Source: Variovorax sp. Root318D1
GTDB taxonomy: Bacteria > Pseudomonadota > Gammaproteobacteria > Burkholderiales > Burkholderiaceae_C
Assembly (NCBI RefSeq): GCF_001424835.1
Contig: NZ_LMCQ01000022.1
Location: 172,604-236,603 of the forward strand
Length of the DNA stretch: 64,000 bases
Reading direction: 5' to 3'
The first letter of the stretch is position 1; every line of letters starts with the position of its first letter. Positions 1 to 7,677 of this stretch are shown one piece after another. The notes beneath the pieces are model-generated. The model saw nothing but the letters and a program-made list of their open reading frames with translations. It had not been told where the DNA came from and ran no database searches. The position numbers and the translations under genes are program-made.

Positions 1-2976
1 CTGATCACGCGCTACACCGACCGCACCGGCCGCGGCATGAACCTGGAATACAGCGGCACCGGCACCGGCACCGGCGCCGATGCCAAGGCCGTGCGCGAAT
101 GGTCCGACGACGGCAGCTTTGCGACCACGCTCGAGTGGGACTCAAACATCCGCCTGACCTACGTGACCGATGCGCTGGGCGGCGAGACCTGGTACTACTA
201 CGACATCCAGGGCTACACCTACCGCATCATCCATCCGGACAAGCTGGAGGAGTGGTTCTTTCGCGACGACGCGAAGAACGTCACGCGCCATGTGCACACC
301 GACGGCAGCACCGACGACTACGCCTACGACGAAGACGGCAACCTGCAGACGCATACGCGCGCCGACGGCAGCCGCGTGCATTTCGAGTACGACAAGCTGC
401 ACCGCCTCACGGGCCTGCGCGATGCCGAGGGTGGCGTGTGGAAGCGCGACTACGACGCGCAAGGCCACCTCACCGAAGAGATCGATCCGCTGGGCCACAA
501 GACCGAGTACGCCTACGACAAGGCCGGGCGGCCCGTGCGCATCACCGATGCGAAGGGCGGCGTCAAGGTACTCGCCTACACACCGTCGGGCCAGCTTGCC
601 AGCTACACCGATTGTTCCGCCAAGACCAGCCGGTGGGAGTACGACGAACGTGGCCGCGTCGCCAAAGCCATCGATGCCGCCGGCAACACCACCAGCTACC
701 GCTACGCCGCCGGGCAACTCGAGGAAATCGTGCTGCCCGACGAAACGAGCGAGCATTTCACGCACGACGCCGAAGGGCGTTTGCTCGCGCACGCCGACGC
801 GCTCGGCCGCCGCACGCGCTACAGCTACACGCGTGCGGGTCTCATCGCGGGGCGCACCGATGCCGCCGGCCGCTCGCTCAAGTACCACTGGGACCTGCTG
901 GGCCGCCTCACCGAGCTGCAGAACGAAAACGGCAGCCACTACAACTTTCGCTACGACCCAGTGGGTCGCCTGATCGAAGAAACCGGCTTCGACCGCAAGA
1001 CCACCGAATACCGACACGAGGCAACCACCGGCAAGCTCGCCGAAGTGATCGAGGCCGGCCGCACGACGCAACTGCAGTTCGATGCGCTGGGCCGCCTTGT
1101 CGAGCGCAACGCCGGCGAAGGCCAGTCCGAGCGCTTTGCCTACGACCGCAACGGCAGGTTGCTGGAGGCCGCCAATCGCGACGCGCGGCTGCAGTGGTTC
1201 TACGACCCCGCGGGCAATCTCACGCGCGAGCATCAGAACTACCTTGCGAACGCGCGCACGGCGGTCTGGCAGCATCGTTACGACGAGCTCAACGAACGCG
1301 TCGCCACCATCCGCCCCGACGGCCACGTGACCCAGTGGCTGACCTATGGCTCGGGCCATGTGCACGGCCTGCTCATCGACGGGCAGGACATTCTCGGCTT
1401 CGAGCGCGACGACCTGCACCGCGAAGTGGCCAGGGAGCAGGGCAACGGCCTGAGCCAGCGCCAGACGTACGACCCCGCCGGTCGCCTGCTGGAGCAGCGC
1501 ATCTCGCAAACCGGGCGCGGCCCTGTCGATGCGCTGGAGCTCAGCCGCCGCTACACCTACGACAAGGCCGGCCAACTCACCGCCATCGGCGACAGCCGCC
1601 GCGGCCGGCTGGACTACCGCTACGACCCGGTCGGCCGCCTGCTCGAAGCCCACTGCCGCCTGGGCCGCGAAGTCTTCGCCTTCGACCCCGCGGGCAACAT
1701 CGTCGACCCCACCCAGGCTGAAGGCCCCGTGCAGCGCACCGCGAACAAGCTGCTCGACAACCTGCTGAAGGAATACGCAGGCACCAGCTACCGCTACGAC
1801 GAGCGCGGCAATCTCGTCGAGCGCGTGAAGAACGGGCGCAGGACCGTCTTCGCGTGGGACGGCTTCAATCGCATGACGGCGGCGACCGACCACGACGGCA
1901 TCACCACCGCCTTCAGCTACGACCCATTGGGCCGCCGCATCGCCAAGCGTTCAGGCGACGCGACCACCTTGTTCGGATGGGACGGCGACGTGCTCGCGTT
2001 CGAGAGCACTCAAAGCACTGCCGCGTTGAACGAGCAGCAAGGGCAGGGATGGAGCGTGCACTACATCCACGAGCGCGATTCGTTCGTGCCGCTGGTGCAG
2101 ATCCGGCAGCCGCGCGCGATGGCACTGAGCGAGACGACGGATGTGAAGGCACTGATGGAGGCGAACGGTGGCGTCTATGACATCGAGCAGGATCCGCTGT
2201 GGAACGGAGAGCAGCGGAGCGTGCCCCGTGCGTTCGGCAGGGAGGAGATGGCGTTCTACCAGTGCGACCACTTGGGCACGCCGCAGGAGCTGACGGACCA
2301 TGAGGGGAGCATTGCGTGGTCGGCGCAGTACAAGGCGTGGGGCGAGGCGCGGGAGGCCATCAGCGAGGCGGGGAGAAGGGCGGGGTTCAGGAATCCGATT
2401 CGGTTCCAGGGTCAGTACTTTGATGAGGAAACGGGGCTGCATTACAACCGGTATCGGTACTATGACCCGCTGGCGGGGAGGTTTATATCCAGTGATCCAA
2501 TCAAGCTGGCTGGGGGCAACAATCTGCACCAGTACGCGCCGAATCCTCTCGACTGGACTGACCCGCTCGGATTGGCAGGCAATCGGGCCAACCGCAGGGC
2601 CGGTCAAATTCTTCAGCAGCAAGACGCTGCTTCAGGCGGCCATGCGTACTCGCGGCACGGGGCACACACCACGCTGCCACAGCAGCAGCATCGTGCCAAG
2701 ACGGGGGTGCCACCAGATCAACCCTGCAAAAAGCCCAAGTCAAGCGGCCCCAATTCAACGCGCTTCCTGAGCAACATTGATCAGCTCGATGCGATTCAAC
2801 GCGGGAAGACGGCAATGGATCGCACGGGAACCAACGAAGCTACGATCAATATGGGGCGCGACATTGGTGAGGGTTACAGGAAAGGCGGCGGAGGCTGTCC
2901 AGAAACCACCACTCATGCAACTGTAGTTAGAGGTCCCAAAGGGATCATCACTGCATACCCGGATCTCGATCCATGA
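1..2976 (+). CDS. Rhs/YD-repeat polymorphic toxin protein, 5' end outside window
   Basis: This is the 3' part of a large rhs gene; the frame is open from base 1, so the N-terminus lies upstream. It carries dense YD repeats (motifs such as YDxxGNL and YDPLGRR) that build the Rhs shell encapsulating a toxin. The conserved core closes near 2440-2580 with the RYYDPLAGRF, NPLDWTDPLGL signature, where Rhs proteins are normally cleaved. The variable tip after that (about 2580-2976, roughly 130 residues) begins with a GGHAYSRHG motif and ends with TTHATVVRG and ITAYPDL. That His-rich start and strand-rich end resemble BECR-type ribonuclease toxins, but I cannot assign a family. The stop codon overlaps the next start (ATGA), as expected for a toxin followed by its immunity gene. 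Such proteins are delivered by contact-dependent systems, often type VI secretion. Confidence 0.9.
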   Translation: MITRYTDRTGRGMNLEYSGTGTGTGADAKAVREWSDDGSFATTLEWDSNIRLTYVTDALGGETWYYYDIQGYTYRIIHPDKLEEWFFRDDAKNVTRHVHTDGSTDDYAYDEDGNLQTHTRADGSRVHFEYDKLHRLTGLRDAEGGVWKRDYDAQGHLTEEIDPLGHKTEYAYDKAGRPVRITDAKGGVKVLAYTPSGQLASYTDCSAKTSRWEYDERGRVAKAIDAAGNTTSYRYAAGQLEEIVLPDETSEHFTHDAEGRLLAHADALGRRTRYSYTRAGLIAGRTDAAGRSLKYHWDLLGRLTELQNENGSHYNFRYDPVGRLIEETGFDRKTTEYRHEATTGKLAEVIEAGRTTQLQFDALGRLVERNAGEGQSERFAYDRNGRLLEAANRDARLQWFYDPAGNLTREHQNYLANARTAVWQHRYDELNERVATIRPDGHVTQWLTYGSGHVHGLLIDGQDILGFERDDLHREVAREQGNGLSQRQTYDPAGRLLEQRISQTGRGPVDALELSRRYTYDKAGQLTAIGDSRRGRLDYRYDPVGRLLEAHCRLGREVFAFDPAGNIVDPTQAEGPVQRTANKLLDNLLKEYAGTSYRYDERGNLVERVKNGRRTVFAWDGFNRMTAATDHDGITTAFSYDPLGRRIAKRSGDATTLFGWDGDVLAFESTQSTAALNEQQGQGWSVHYIHERDSFVPLVQIRQPRAMALSETTDVKALMEANGGVYDIEQDPLWNGEQRSVPRAFGREEMAFYQCDHLGTPQELTDHEGSIAWSAQYKAWGEAREAISEAGRRAGFRNPIRFQGQYFDEETGLHYNRYRYYDPLAGRFISSDPIKLAGGNNLHQYAPNPLDWTDPLGLAGNRANRRAGQILQQQDAASGGHAYSRHGAHTTLPQQQHRAKTGVPPDQPCKKPKSSGPNSTRFLSNIDQLDAIQRGKTAMDRTGTNEATINMGRDIGEGYRKGGGGCPETTTHATVVRGPKGIITAYPDLDP
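1825..2500 (+). repeat. Rhs core direct repeat, copy 1
   Basis: This stretch of the main rhs gene recurs almost base for base at 3440-4115, with a constant offset of 1615 bases and no indels where I compared the two copies. It encodes the last YD repeats and the conserved shell-closing domain. The encoded proteins are nearly identical over about 220 residues and diverge after the NP-W-D-LGL motif. The pair provides homology for swapping toxin tips. Confidence 0.9.
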
Positions 2977-3368
2977 CGACACAAATATTTCCTCGCTACA
3001 TCCACAAGATGTACTACTACCTGCTCGCCATGAGCGATGACGAGCTCGATGAGTTCCACATTAATGAAGAGCCTTGTCGCGCCAAGCTGTTCGATGCAAT
3101 GAAGGCGGACTTCGATAGCTTCGGGCCAGTGAGCAAGCAAAGAGTTCTGGAAGCCCTGGAGTACATCTGGTCGTCTGGTCAGATCGAGAAGCTCTGGGGT
3201 TGGGTAGTGCCGCAAGCAGTGGACCTCGATGAAGTTGAGGACAAGCCTGCCTACTTGTGCGCCCTGTACAAAAAGCTTTCTGACCACGAGCCGCAGCACA
3301 GAGACTTCGGCCCGCATGTGGAGTTGGTCAAGAGCGCGGGACCGCAAGGCGTTGACGTGCGCGAGTAG
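2973..3368 (+). CDS. Candidate immunity protein for the Rhs tip
   Basis: A 131-residue cytosolic protein with no signal peptide or membrane segment and an acidic character, for example MSDDELDEFHINEEP near residues 19-33. Its start overlaps the rhs stop by four bases (ATGA), so it is probably translationally coupled. Position and size are what one expects of the cognate immunity protein that neutralises the toxin tip encoded just upstream. I do not recognise the family from sequence. The immunity role is inferred from gene order only. Confidence 0.7.
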   Translation: MTTQIFPRYIHKMYYYLLAMSDDELDEFHINEEPCRAKLFDAMKADFDSFGPVSKQRVLEALEYIWSSGQIEKLWGWVVPQAVDLDEVEDKPAYLCALYKKLSDHEPQHRDFGPHVELVKSAGPQGVDVRE

Positions 3369-3376
3369 TTCTTCCG

Positions 3377-4573
3377 TTGGCACCAGCACCTTCACGCAGT
3401 GCTAATCGGACGACATCAGCTTTGCGGGCGGCCAAACGTGTAAGGAACGGGCGCAAGACCGTCTTCACGTGGGATGGCTTCAACCGCATGACTGCGGCGA
3501 CCGACCACGATGGCATCACGACCACGTTCAGCTACGACCCATTGGGCCGCCGCATCGCCAAGCGTTCAGGCGACGCGACCACCTTGTTCGGATGGGACGG
3601 CGACGTGCTCGCGTTCGAGAGCACGCAAAGCACTGCCGCGTTGAACGAGCAGCAAGGGCAGGGATGGAGCGTGCACTACATCCACGAGCGCGATTCGTTC
3701 GTGCCGCTGGTGCAGATCAGGCAGCCGCGCGCGATGGCGCTGAGCGAGACGACGGATGTGAAGGCGCTGATGGAGTTCAATGGGGGCGTCTATGACATCG
3801 AGCAGGATCCGCTGTGGAATGGCGAACAGCGCAGCGTGCCGCGTGCGTTCGACAGGAAGGAGATGGCGTTCTACCAGTGCGACCACCTGGGCACGCCGCA
3901 GGAGTTGACGGACCATGAGGGGAGCATTGCGTGGTCGGCGCAGTACAAGGCGTGGGGAGAGGCGCGAGAGGCCATCAGCGAGGCGGGGAGAAGGGCGGGG
4001 TTCAGGAATCCGATTCGGTTCCAGGGGCAGTACTTTGACGAGGAAACAGGGCTGCACTACAACCGGCATCGGTACTTCGATCCGCACGCTGGACGATTCG
4101 CGTCCAGCGATCCGATCAAGCTGGCCGGAGGTTTTAATCTTTATGAATACGCGCCCAATCCCGTTCAATGGCTCGATTCGTTGGGGCTCCAAAGATCAAA
4201 GGGATGTCCCGACGCACTCGAAGAGGCGAAGCAAGAGGCAGAAAGACTCAGGGCTGCAGGCGGGAAACTACCCACAGCTACGTGCGCGATGGTGAATCGC
4301 AGAACCGGAAAAGTCTACACCGGCACCAGCGGAACTAAACCCACGAACATCAGCGGGAAATTAGGGGCGAGCATGCCCACCTCTTCATTGGAAGGCTGGG
4401 ATACCAACAATTGTGCAGAAATTGACGCAGGAAATAAAGCTCTGAAAGACGGCTCGTCGATTGTCGATCTCGATGTGGCGACCGTCTATACGAAGTCTGG
4501 AGAGTCAATGCCATGCTGTCGTAATTGTTCTGTGACCTTCAAGAATTTCAAGGTTTTCACAGGGAAAAGGTAG
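3377..4573 (+). CDS. Displaced Rhs C-terminal cassette with YwqJ-like deaminase tip
   Basis: An orphan fragment of up to 398 codons. It lacks the long N-terminal YD region and has only a TTG as first possible start, with no obvious ribosome site, so it may be silent until recombined. Bases from about 3440 repeat the core of the upstream rhs gene. The shell-closing motif reads NPVQWLDSLGL, with Ser where the upstream gene has Pro. The tip (about 4195-4573) contains NNCAEIDAGNKAL and, about 35 residues later, MPCCRNC. These are the CxE and PCxxC zinc/catalytic motifs of the cytidine-deaminase superfamily, and the arrangement fits YwqJ-like deaminase toxins, which modify nucleic acid bases. The next gene encodes a matching SUKH-type immunity protein. 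Confidence 0.75.
   Translation: MAPAPSRSANRTTSALRAAKRVRNGRKTVFTWDGFNRMTAATDHDGITTTFSYDPLGRRIAKRSGDATTLFGWDGDVLAFESTQSTAALNEQQGQGWSVHYIHERDSFVPLVQIRQPRAMALSETTDVKALMEFNGGVYDIEQDPLWNGEQRSVPRAFDRKEMAFYQCDHLGTPQELTDHEGSIAWSAQYKAWGEAREAISEAGRRAGFRNPIRFQGQYFDEETGLHYNRHRYFDPHAGRFASSDPIKLAGGFNLYEYAPNPVQWLDSLGLQRSKGCPDALEEAKQEAERLRAAGGKLPTATCAMVNRRTGKVYTGTSGTKPTNISGKLGASMPTSSLEGWDTNNCAEIDAGNKALKDGSSIVDLDVATVYTKSGESMPCCRNCSVTFKNFKVFTGKR
3440..4115 (+). repeat. Rhs core direct repeat, copy 2
   Basis: Near-identical copy of 1825-2500. Homology starts abruptly near 3440, about 70 bases after the immunity gene ends, and fades after the DPIKLAGG motif, where the two toxin tips diverge. It is the recombination arm of the displaced toxin cassette. 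Confidence 0.9.
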
Positions 4574-4575
4574 GT

Positions 4576-5031
4576 ATGAGTTATCAATTTGATGAGAAAT
4601 TGACTTCTGCTTTGGAGCGCTGCGGATGGCATCCAAAGCGAAAAGTAAAAACTAGCCACTATGCTTCAGATTGGAAAAAAGACGGCTACCAGATCTTTCG
4701 TCAAGCCTTGGAATTTGCGGAATCCTTTGGGGGAATCACATTGCTGCATCCCGCCTACAGCGGTGGGGCTTCTGATGAAAGCTGTTTTGACCCTTCTGCG
4801 GCTACACGTCGCTTGGATCGAGCTTGGGTCGTTGAAGATTATGAGAGGCTTGCAAAGGAGATATTGGTTCCGGTTGGGCAAGGATACTCCGGACATTTGA
4901 CATACTTAATCGGAAATCGTGGCGGATTCTACGGGGGGTTTGATGATTATTTCTGCAAAATAGGGGCAAGTGTAGAGGAGGCGATGGTGCGCATTATTTT
5001 CAATAAAGAATTTAATAAGTTATCCGATTGA
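4576..5031 (+). CDS. SUKH-3-type immunity protein
   Basis: A 151-residue protein starting at ATG 4576, two bases after the toxin stop; an upstream in-frame start at 4525 would overlap the toxin and is less likely. It shows a SUKH-3 pattern: an early W-x-P-x-R-x-V stretch (GWHPKRKVKT), a central ALEFAESFGGITL block, and a C-terminal block with GNRGGFYGGFDDYF, IGAS and EEAM. SUKH-3 proteins are recurrent immunity partners of YwqJ-type deaminase toxins, which is the gene immediately upstream. Base composition is clearly lower in GC than the flanking chromosome, consistent with transfer. Confidence 0.8.
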   Translation: MSYQFDEKLTSALERCGWHPKRKVKTSHYASDWKKDGYQIFRQALEFAESFGGITLLHPAYSGGASDESCFDPSAATRRLDRAWVVEDYERLAKEILVPVGQGYSGHLTYLIGNRGGFYGGFDDYFCKIGASVEEAMVRIIFNKEFNKLSD

Positions 5032-5062
5032 CCTTATTGCAATCGCCAGCCAGAAAAGCAAA

Positions 5063-5532
5063 GGAATTAAAAATTCGCCATCCTGCAAATCGGGGAGCTT
5101 CTGTCGGATGAAAAGGCCTGTCGTTATTCAGCCAATGTTGCATGCCTCCATAGGTGAATTGCTGCATATTTTTTTAACAGAAGAATACATATCAAGCCCT
5201 GGATTTCTTGGTCTACGCAATTTTTCCGCCGCCGAGCTGGCAAGAAACTCATACGAGATGACGGGGGATAGTTTTTATTGTCTATACGAGAAAAGCTACA
5301 AGCTAACGCATTCAAATTCGTATGTGATATCAAAAATTACTTCTGCAATGGTAAATTTATTTCGAATGGCGTCGATGTTACCGGCGGCAGAATATGCACA
5401 GAGCTCTCCAAGTTTTGTAAGAAGCACGAAAGGTCAATGCTGATTCATTCAATAGAGCTTCTGCTGGATGATTCTCTTGATTTTGGCTCGTTGATTGTTA
5501 ATAAATTTCTCGATTTGAGATTTGGAAAATAA
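5063..5532 (+). pseudogene. Decayed immunity-like gene with frame shifts
   Basis: Protein-like stretches here run through two frames. Frame 1 gives GELLSDEKACRYSANVACLH, then stops. Frame 2 continues near 5149 with IGELLHIFLTEEYISSPGFL up to FYCLYEK. Frame 1 resumes near 5285 with LQANAFKFVCDIKNYF and ends in FLDLRFGK at 5532. Joined, these make one plausible small cytosolic protein with at least two single-base shifts. The AT-rich composition matches its neighbours, so I read it as a broken immunity gene left by earlier cassette turnover. Two overlapping short intact ORFs (5108-5443 and 5278-5532) are the alternative reading. Confidence 0.4.
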
Positions 5533-5766
5533 AAAGGCCCAACCGGCAAGAAAAAATTTCATTTAACAGGAATTTCAACGGACTACGAACATCCCTCGGG
5601 GAAAATTGAAAGAGAAATCAGTACCCACGGCGCCCGGATCATGAAGGAGGAAGTTTCTTTTTATCGTGCCCTAGAAAAATTCAAGAGCGAACCTGCAATT
5701 AAAGAGCTCGTGACATGTGTCATGAAAAATTTTCCGCATGCGATTTCGGTATCAGAAAATCGATGA
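5533..5766 (+). pseudogene. Remnant ORF without start, possibly 5' part of the next gene
   Basis: Directly after the previous stop and in the same frame, an open stretch runs to a stop at 5764-5766. It includes a good-looking segment from GKIEREISTHGARIM to KNFPHAISVSENR. The only ATGs inside it are at 5641 and later (41 codons or fewer). Near 5740 the following frame (RYQKIDDPEPETI) takes over with similar composition, which suggests a single frameshift separating this piece from the gene at 5786. It has no recognised family. Confidence 0.3.
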
Positions 5767-5785
5767 TCCTGAACCGGAGACCATC

Positions 5786-6250
5786 ATGTCGACTACGGGT
5801 GTGACTAAGATCAGGGAAAAGATTGTTCAACGCAGGGGCGATAATCTTTTGAAGAAAATCGAGGGACTCGAATCGGGAGTTCTTGCTAGGTATAATGACT
5901 ACGAGCTGACTTGGCATCGAGATGTGATAAAAGAGAATAGCAAAAATGAATCAAAACCCACGCGGTTCTTTCCGATCGCTGATTCTTTTGAAGTAATTTT
6001 TGTCTGCTTTGAAGAATTTACGAAAAGATTTGGAAACGAGTTTCTTGTTCAGTTCGAATGGCCTTTTGTTCTGCAAGTAAAAATTCGTGAATCGAAGAAA
6101 TTTCTGGAAAGTTTTTATGGCGGTCAAGGAACCAAAGACTTGGTAATCTTGAAAATTCATCCCGACGCGCTGTTTGAAGTGCAAGAACTGGAGTACGACA
6201 TTAAGTTGTTTGTGGCCGCAAATTCTTTGATGGGAGATTGCAAATCTTGA
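5786..6250 (+). CDS. Hypothetical, possibly frameshifted immunity-like protein
   Basis: A 154-residue AT-rich ORF. I chose ATG 5786 because GGAGA precedes it at the right distance; the frame is open upstream to 5738. The protein is soluble and mixed-charge, with no signal or membrane segment and no family I recognise. Its C-terminus looks altered: right after the stop another frame reads WEIANLDASALFDAIDTPSG, as if a one-base shift near 6230 had cut the protein short. Location in the Rhs immunity array makes an immunity role the best guess, but nothing in the residues proves it. Confidence 0.45.
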   Translation: MSTTGVTKIREKIVQRRGDNLLKKIEGLESGVLARYNDYELTWHRDVIKENSKNESKPTRFFPIADSFEVIFVCFEEFTKRFGNEFLVQFEWPFVLQVKIRESKKFLESFYGGQGTKDLVILKIHPDALFEVQELEYDIKLFVAANSLMGDCKS

Positions 6251-6422
6251 TGCCTCCGCTCTGTTCGATGCCATAGATACTCCCTCCGGGGTTGTTGGTT
6301 GAAAATGCGGTGAAATTGGACAATAAAACTCAGCTGTTTCGGGTCAAGGGTCGAAATCACTCTATCAGTGGATGTTTATAGATGGCGAAAATCCACCTTG
6401 GACAGAATTTGAAGGACCATAA
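6251..6422 (+). pseudogene. Coding debris at the end of the Rhs array
   Basis: This is a gap without an intact gene. It keeps short protein-like pieces in different frames: DASALFDAIDTPSGVVG (to 6302), and QWMFIDGENPPWTEFEGP ending at a TAA at 6420-6422. The latter looks like a true C-terminus of a small acidic protein. I read the block as remains of one or two immunity genes. Confidence 0.3.
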
Positions 6423-6521
6423 AGGAGTTCGCGCAGAATTAGAGCCGGGTCTCTGAAGAGCCAGCAGGCCAAGGCGAGCCGGACCGGATGACTCTTCCGC
6501 CCGAACTCCGGGTTTCCGATA

Positions 6522-6542
6522 ACTAAATCCACTTGATTTAGT
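6522..6542. promoter_or_regulatory. Perfect inverted repeat, candidate operator of the sugar ABC operon
   Basis: Two 8-base arms, ACTAAATC and GATTTAGT, are perfectly complementary across a 5-base spacer. The site lies 111 bases before the start of the binding-protein gene and stands out as AT-rich in a GC-rich leader. No U-run follows, so a terminator is unlikely. The ROK regulator encoded at the end of the same operon is the natural candidate to bind it. Confidence 0.55.
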
Positions 6543-6652
6543 CCCTCTCCTGTCCGATAGTCACCCTGCGCCCGGATGCCGCGTCCCTCGTCGGACCCGC
6601 TACCGGATCCCAAGACCGCAGGCGCACGCCGTCTGCCCACGGAGACACACAC

Positions 6653-7657
6653 ATGCTCAGCTCCCGTTCCATCCTGGCCCTGGCGGCCATGTCCCTCGTC
6701 GCATCGTCCGCCGCCTTTGCCGCGGACCAGCCCGTCATCGGCCTCGTCACCAAAACTGAAACCAACCCCTTCTTCGTGAAGATGAAGGAGGGCGCGCAGG
6801 AAGAAGCCAAGAAGCTCGGCGCCAAGCTGCTTTCGGGCTCGGGCAAGGCCGACGGCGACAACGCGGGCCAGATCACGGCCATGGAAAACATGATTGCCGC
6901 GGGTGCCAAGACCATCCTGATTACGCCAAGCGACGCCAAGGCCATCGTGCCGGCGATCAAGAAGGCGCGCGACAAGGGCGTGATGGTGATCGCGCTCGAC
7001 AGCCCGGCCGATCCGCCGGACGCGACCGACGCGCTCTTTGCCACCAACAACTACACGGCCGGCGTGCTGATCGGCGAATACGCCAAGGCCGCGATGGCGG
7101 GCAAGCCGGCCAAGATCGTCGCGCTCGACCTGCTGCCGGGCCACCCGGTGGGCGCGCAGCGGCACAACGGCTTCATGAAGGGCTTTGGCTTGGCAGCCAA
7201 TGACGCCAAGTCGAACGAGCTGTCGAAGTCGCCTGAAATCGTCTGCATGGCCGACAGCTTCGGCGATCAGGCCAAGGCGCAGACGGCGATGGAAAACTGC
7301 CTGCAGAAGGCGCCCGACGTGAACCTGGTCTACACCATCAACGAGCCCGCAGCGGCCGGTGCCTACAACGCGCTCAAGCGCGCGGGCAAGGAGAAGGGCG
7401 TGATGATCGTCTCCGTGGACGGCGGCTGCCAGGGCATCAAGGACACCAACGCAGGCGTGATTGCGGCCACCTCGCAGCAGTACCCGCTCAAGATGGCGGC
7501 CATGGGCGTGGCGGCGGGCGTGGAATATGCCAAGACGGGCAAGAAGGCCTCGGGTTACGTCGACACGGGCGTGACGCTCATCGCCGGCAAGAGCGTGGCG
7601 GGCGTTGACAGCAAGGACACCAAGACGGGAGCCGAGCTGTGCTGGGGCAAGAAGTAA
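6653..7657 (+). CDS. frcB: Sugar ABC transporter periplasmic binding protein (FrcB-like)
   Basis: A 334-residue type I periplasmic binding protein with a cleavable signal peptide (residues 1-23, ending SSAAFA). The mature part starts PVIGLVTKTETNPFF, typical of ribose/fructose-family receptors. Other family landmarks are ILITPSDAKAI, VIALDSPAD, FATNNYTAGVLIG and YTINEPAAAGAYNAL. It should capture a pentose or hexose, with fructose the best guess from similarity to the FrcB group, and deliver it to the permease encoded next. A GGAGA sits eight bases before the ATG. Substrate identity is inferred, not shown. Confidence 0.85.
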   Translation: MLSSRSILALAAMSLVASSAAFAADQPVIGLVTKTETNPFFVKMKEGAQEEAKKLGAKLLSGSGKADGDNAGQITAMENMIAAGAKTILITPSDAKAIVPAIKKARDKGVMVIALDSPADPPDATDALFATNNYTAGVLIGEYAKAAMAGKPAKIVALDLLPGHPVGAQRHNGFMKGFGLAANDAKSNELSKSPEIVCMADSFGDQAKAQTAMENCLQKAPDVNLVYTINEPAAAGAYNALKRAGKEKGVMIVSVDGGCQGIKDTNAGVIAATSQQYPLKMAAMGVAAGVEYAKTGKKASGYVDTGVTLIAGKSVAGVDSKDTKTGAELCWGKK

Positions 7658-7677
7658 TCAAGGCCCGGAGCACCCTG

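Noticed and set aside
142-1893. Long open frame on the minus strand opposite the rhs gene
   Set aside because: It is antisense to well-supported YD repeats, has the low-complexity Val/Ala/Arg-rich composition typical of frames opposite high-GC genes, and matches no family.
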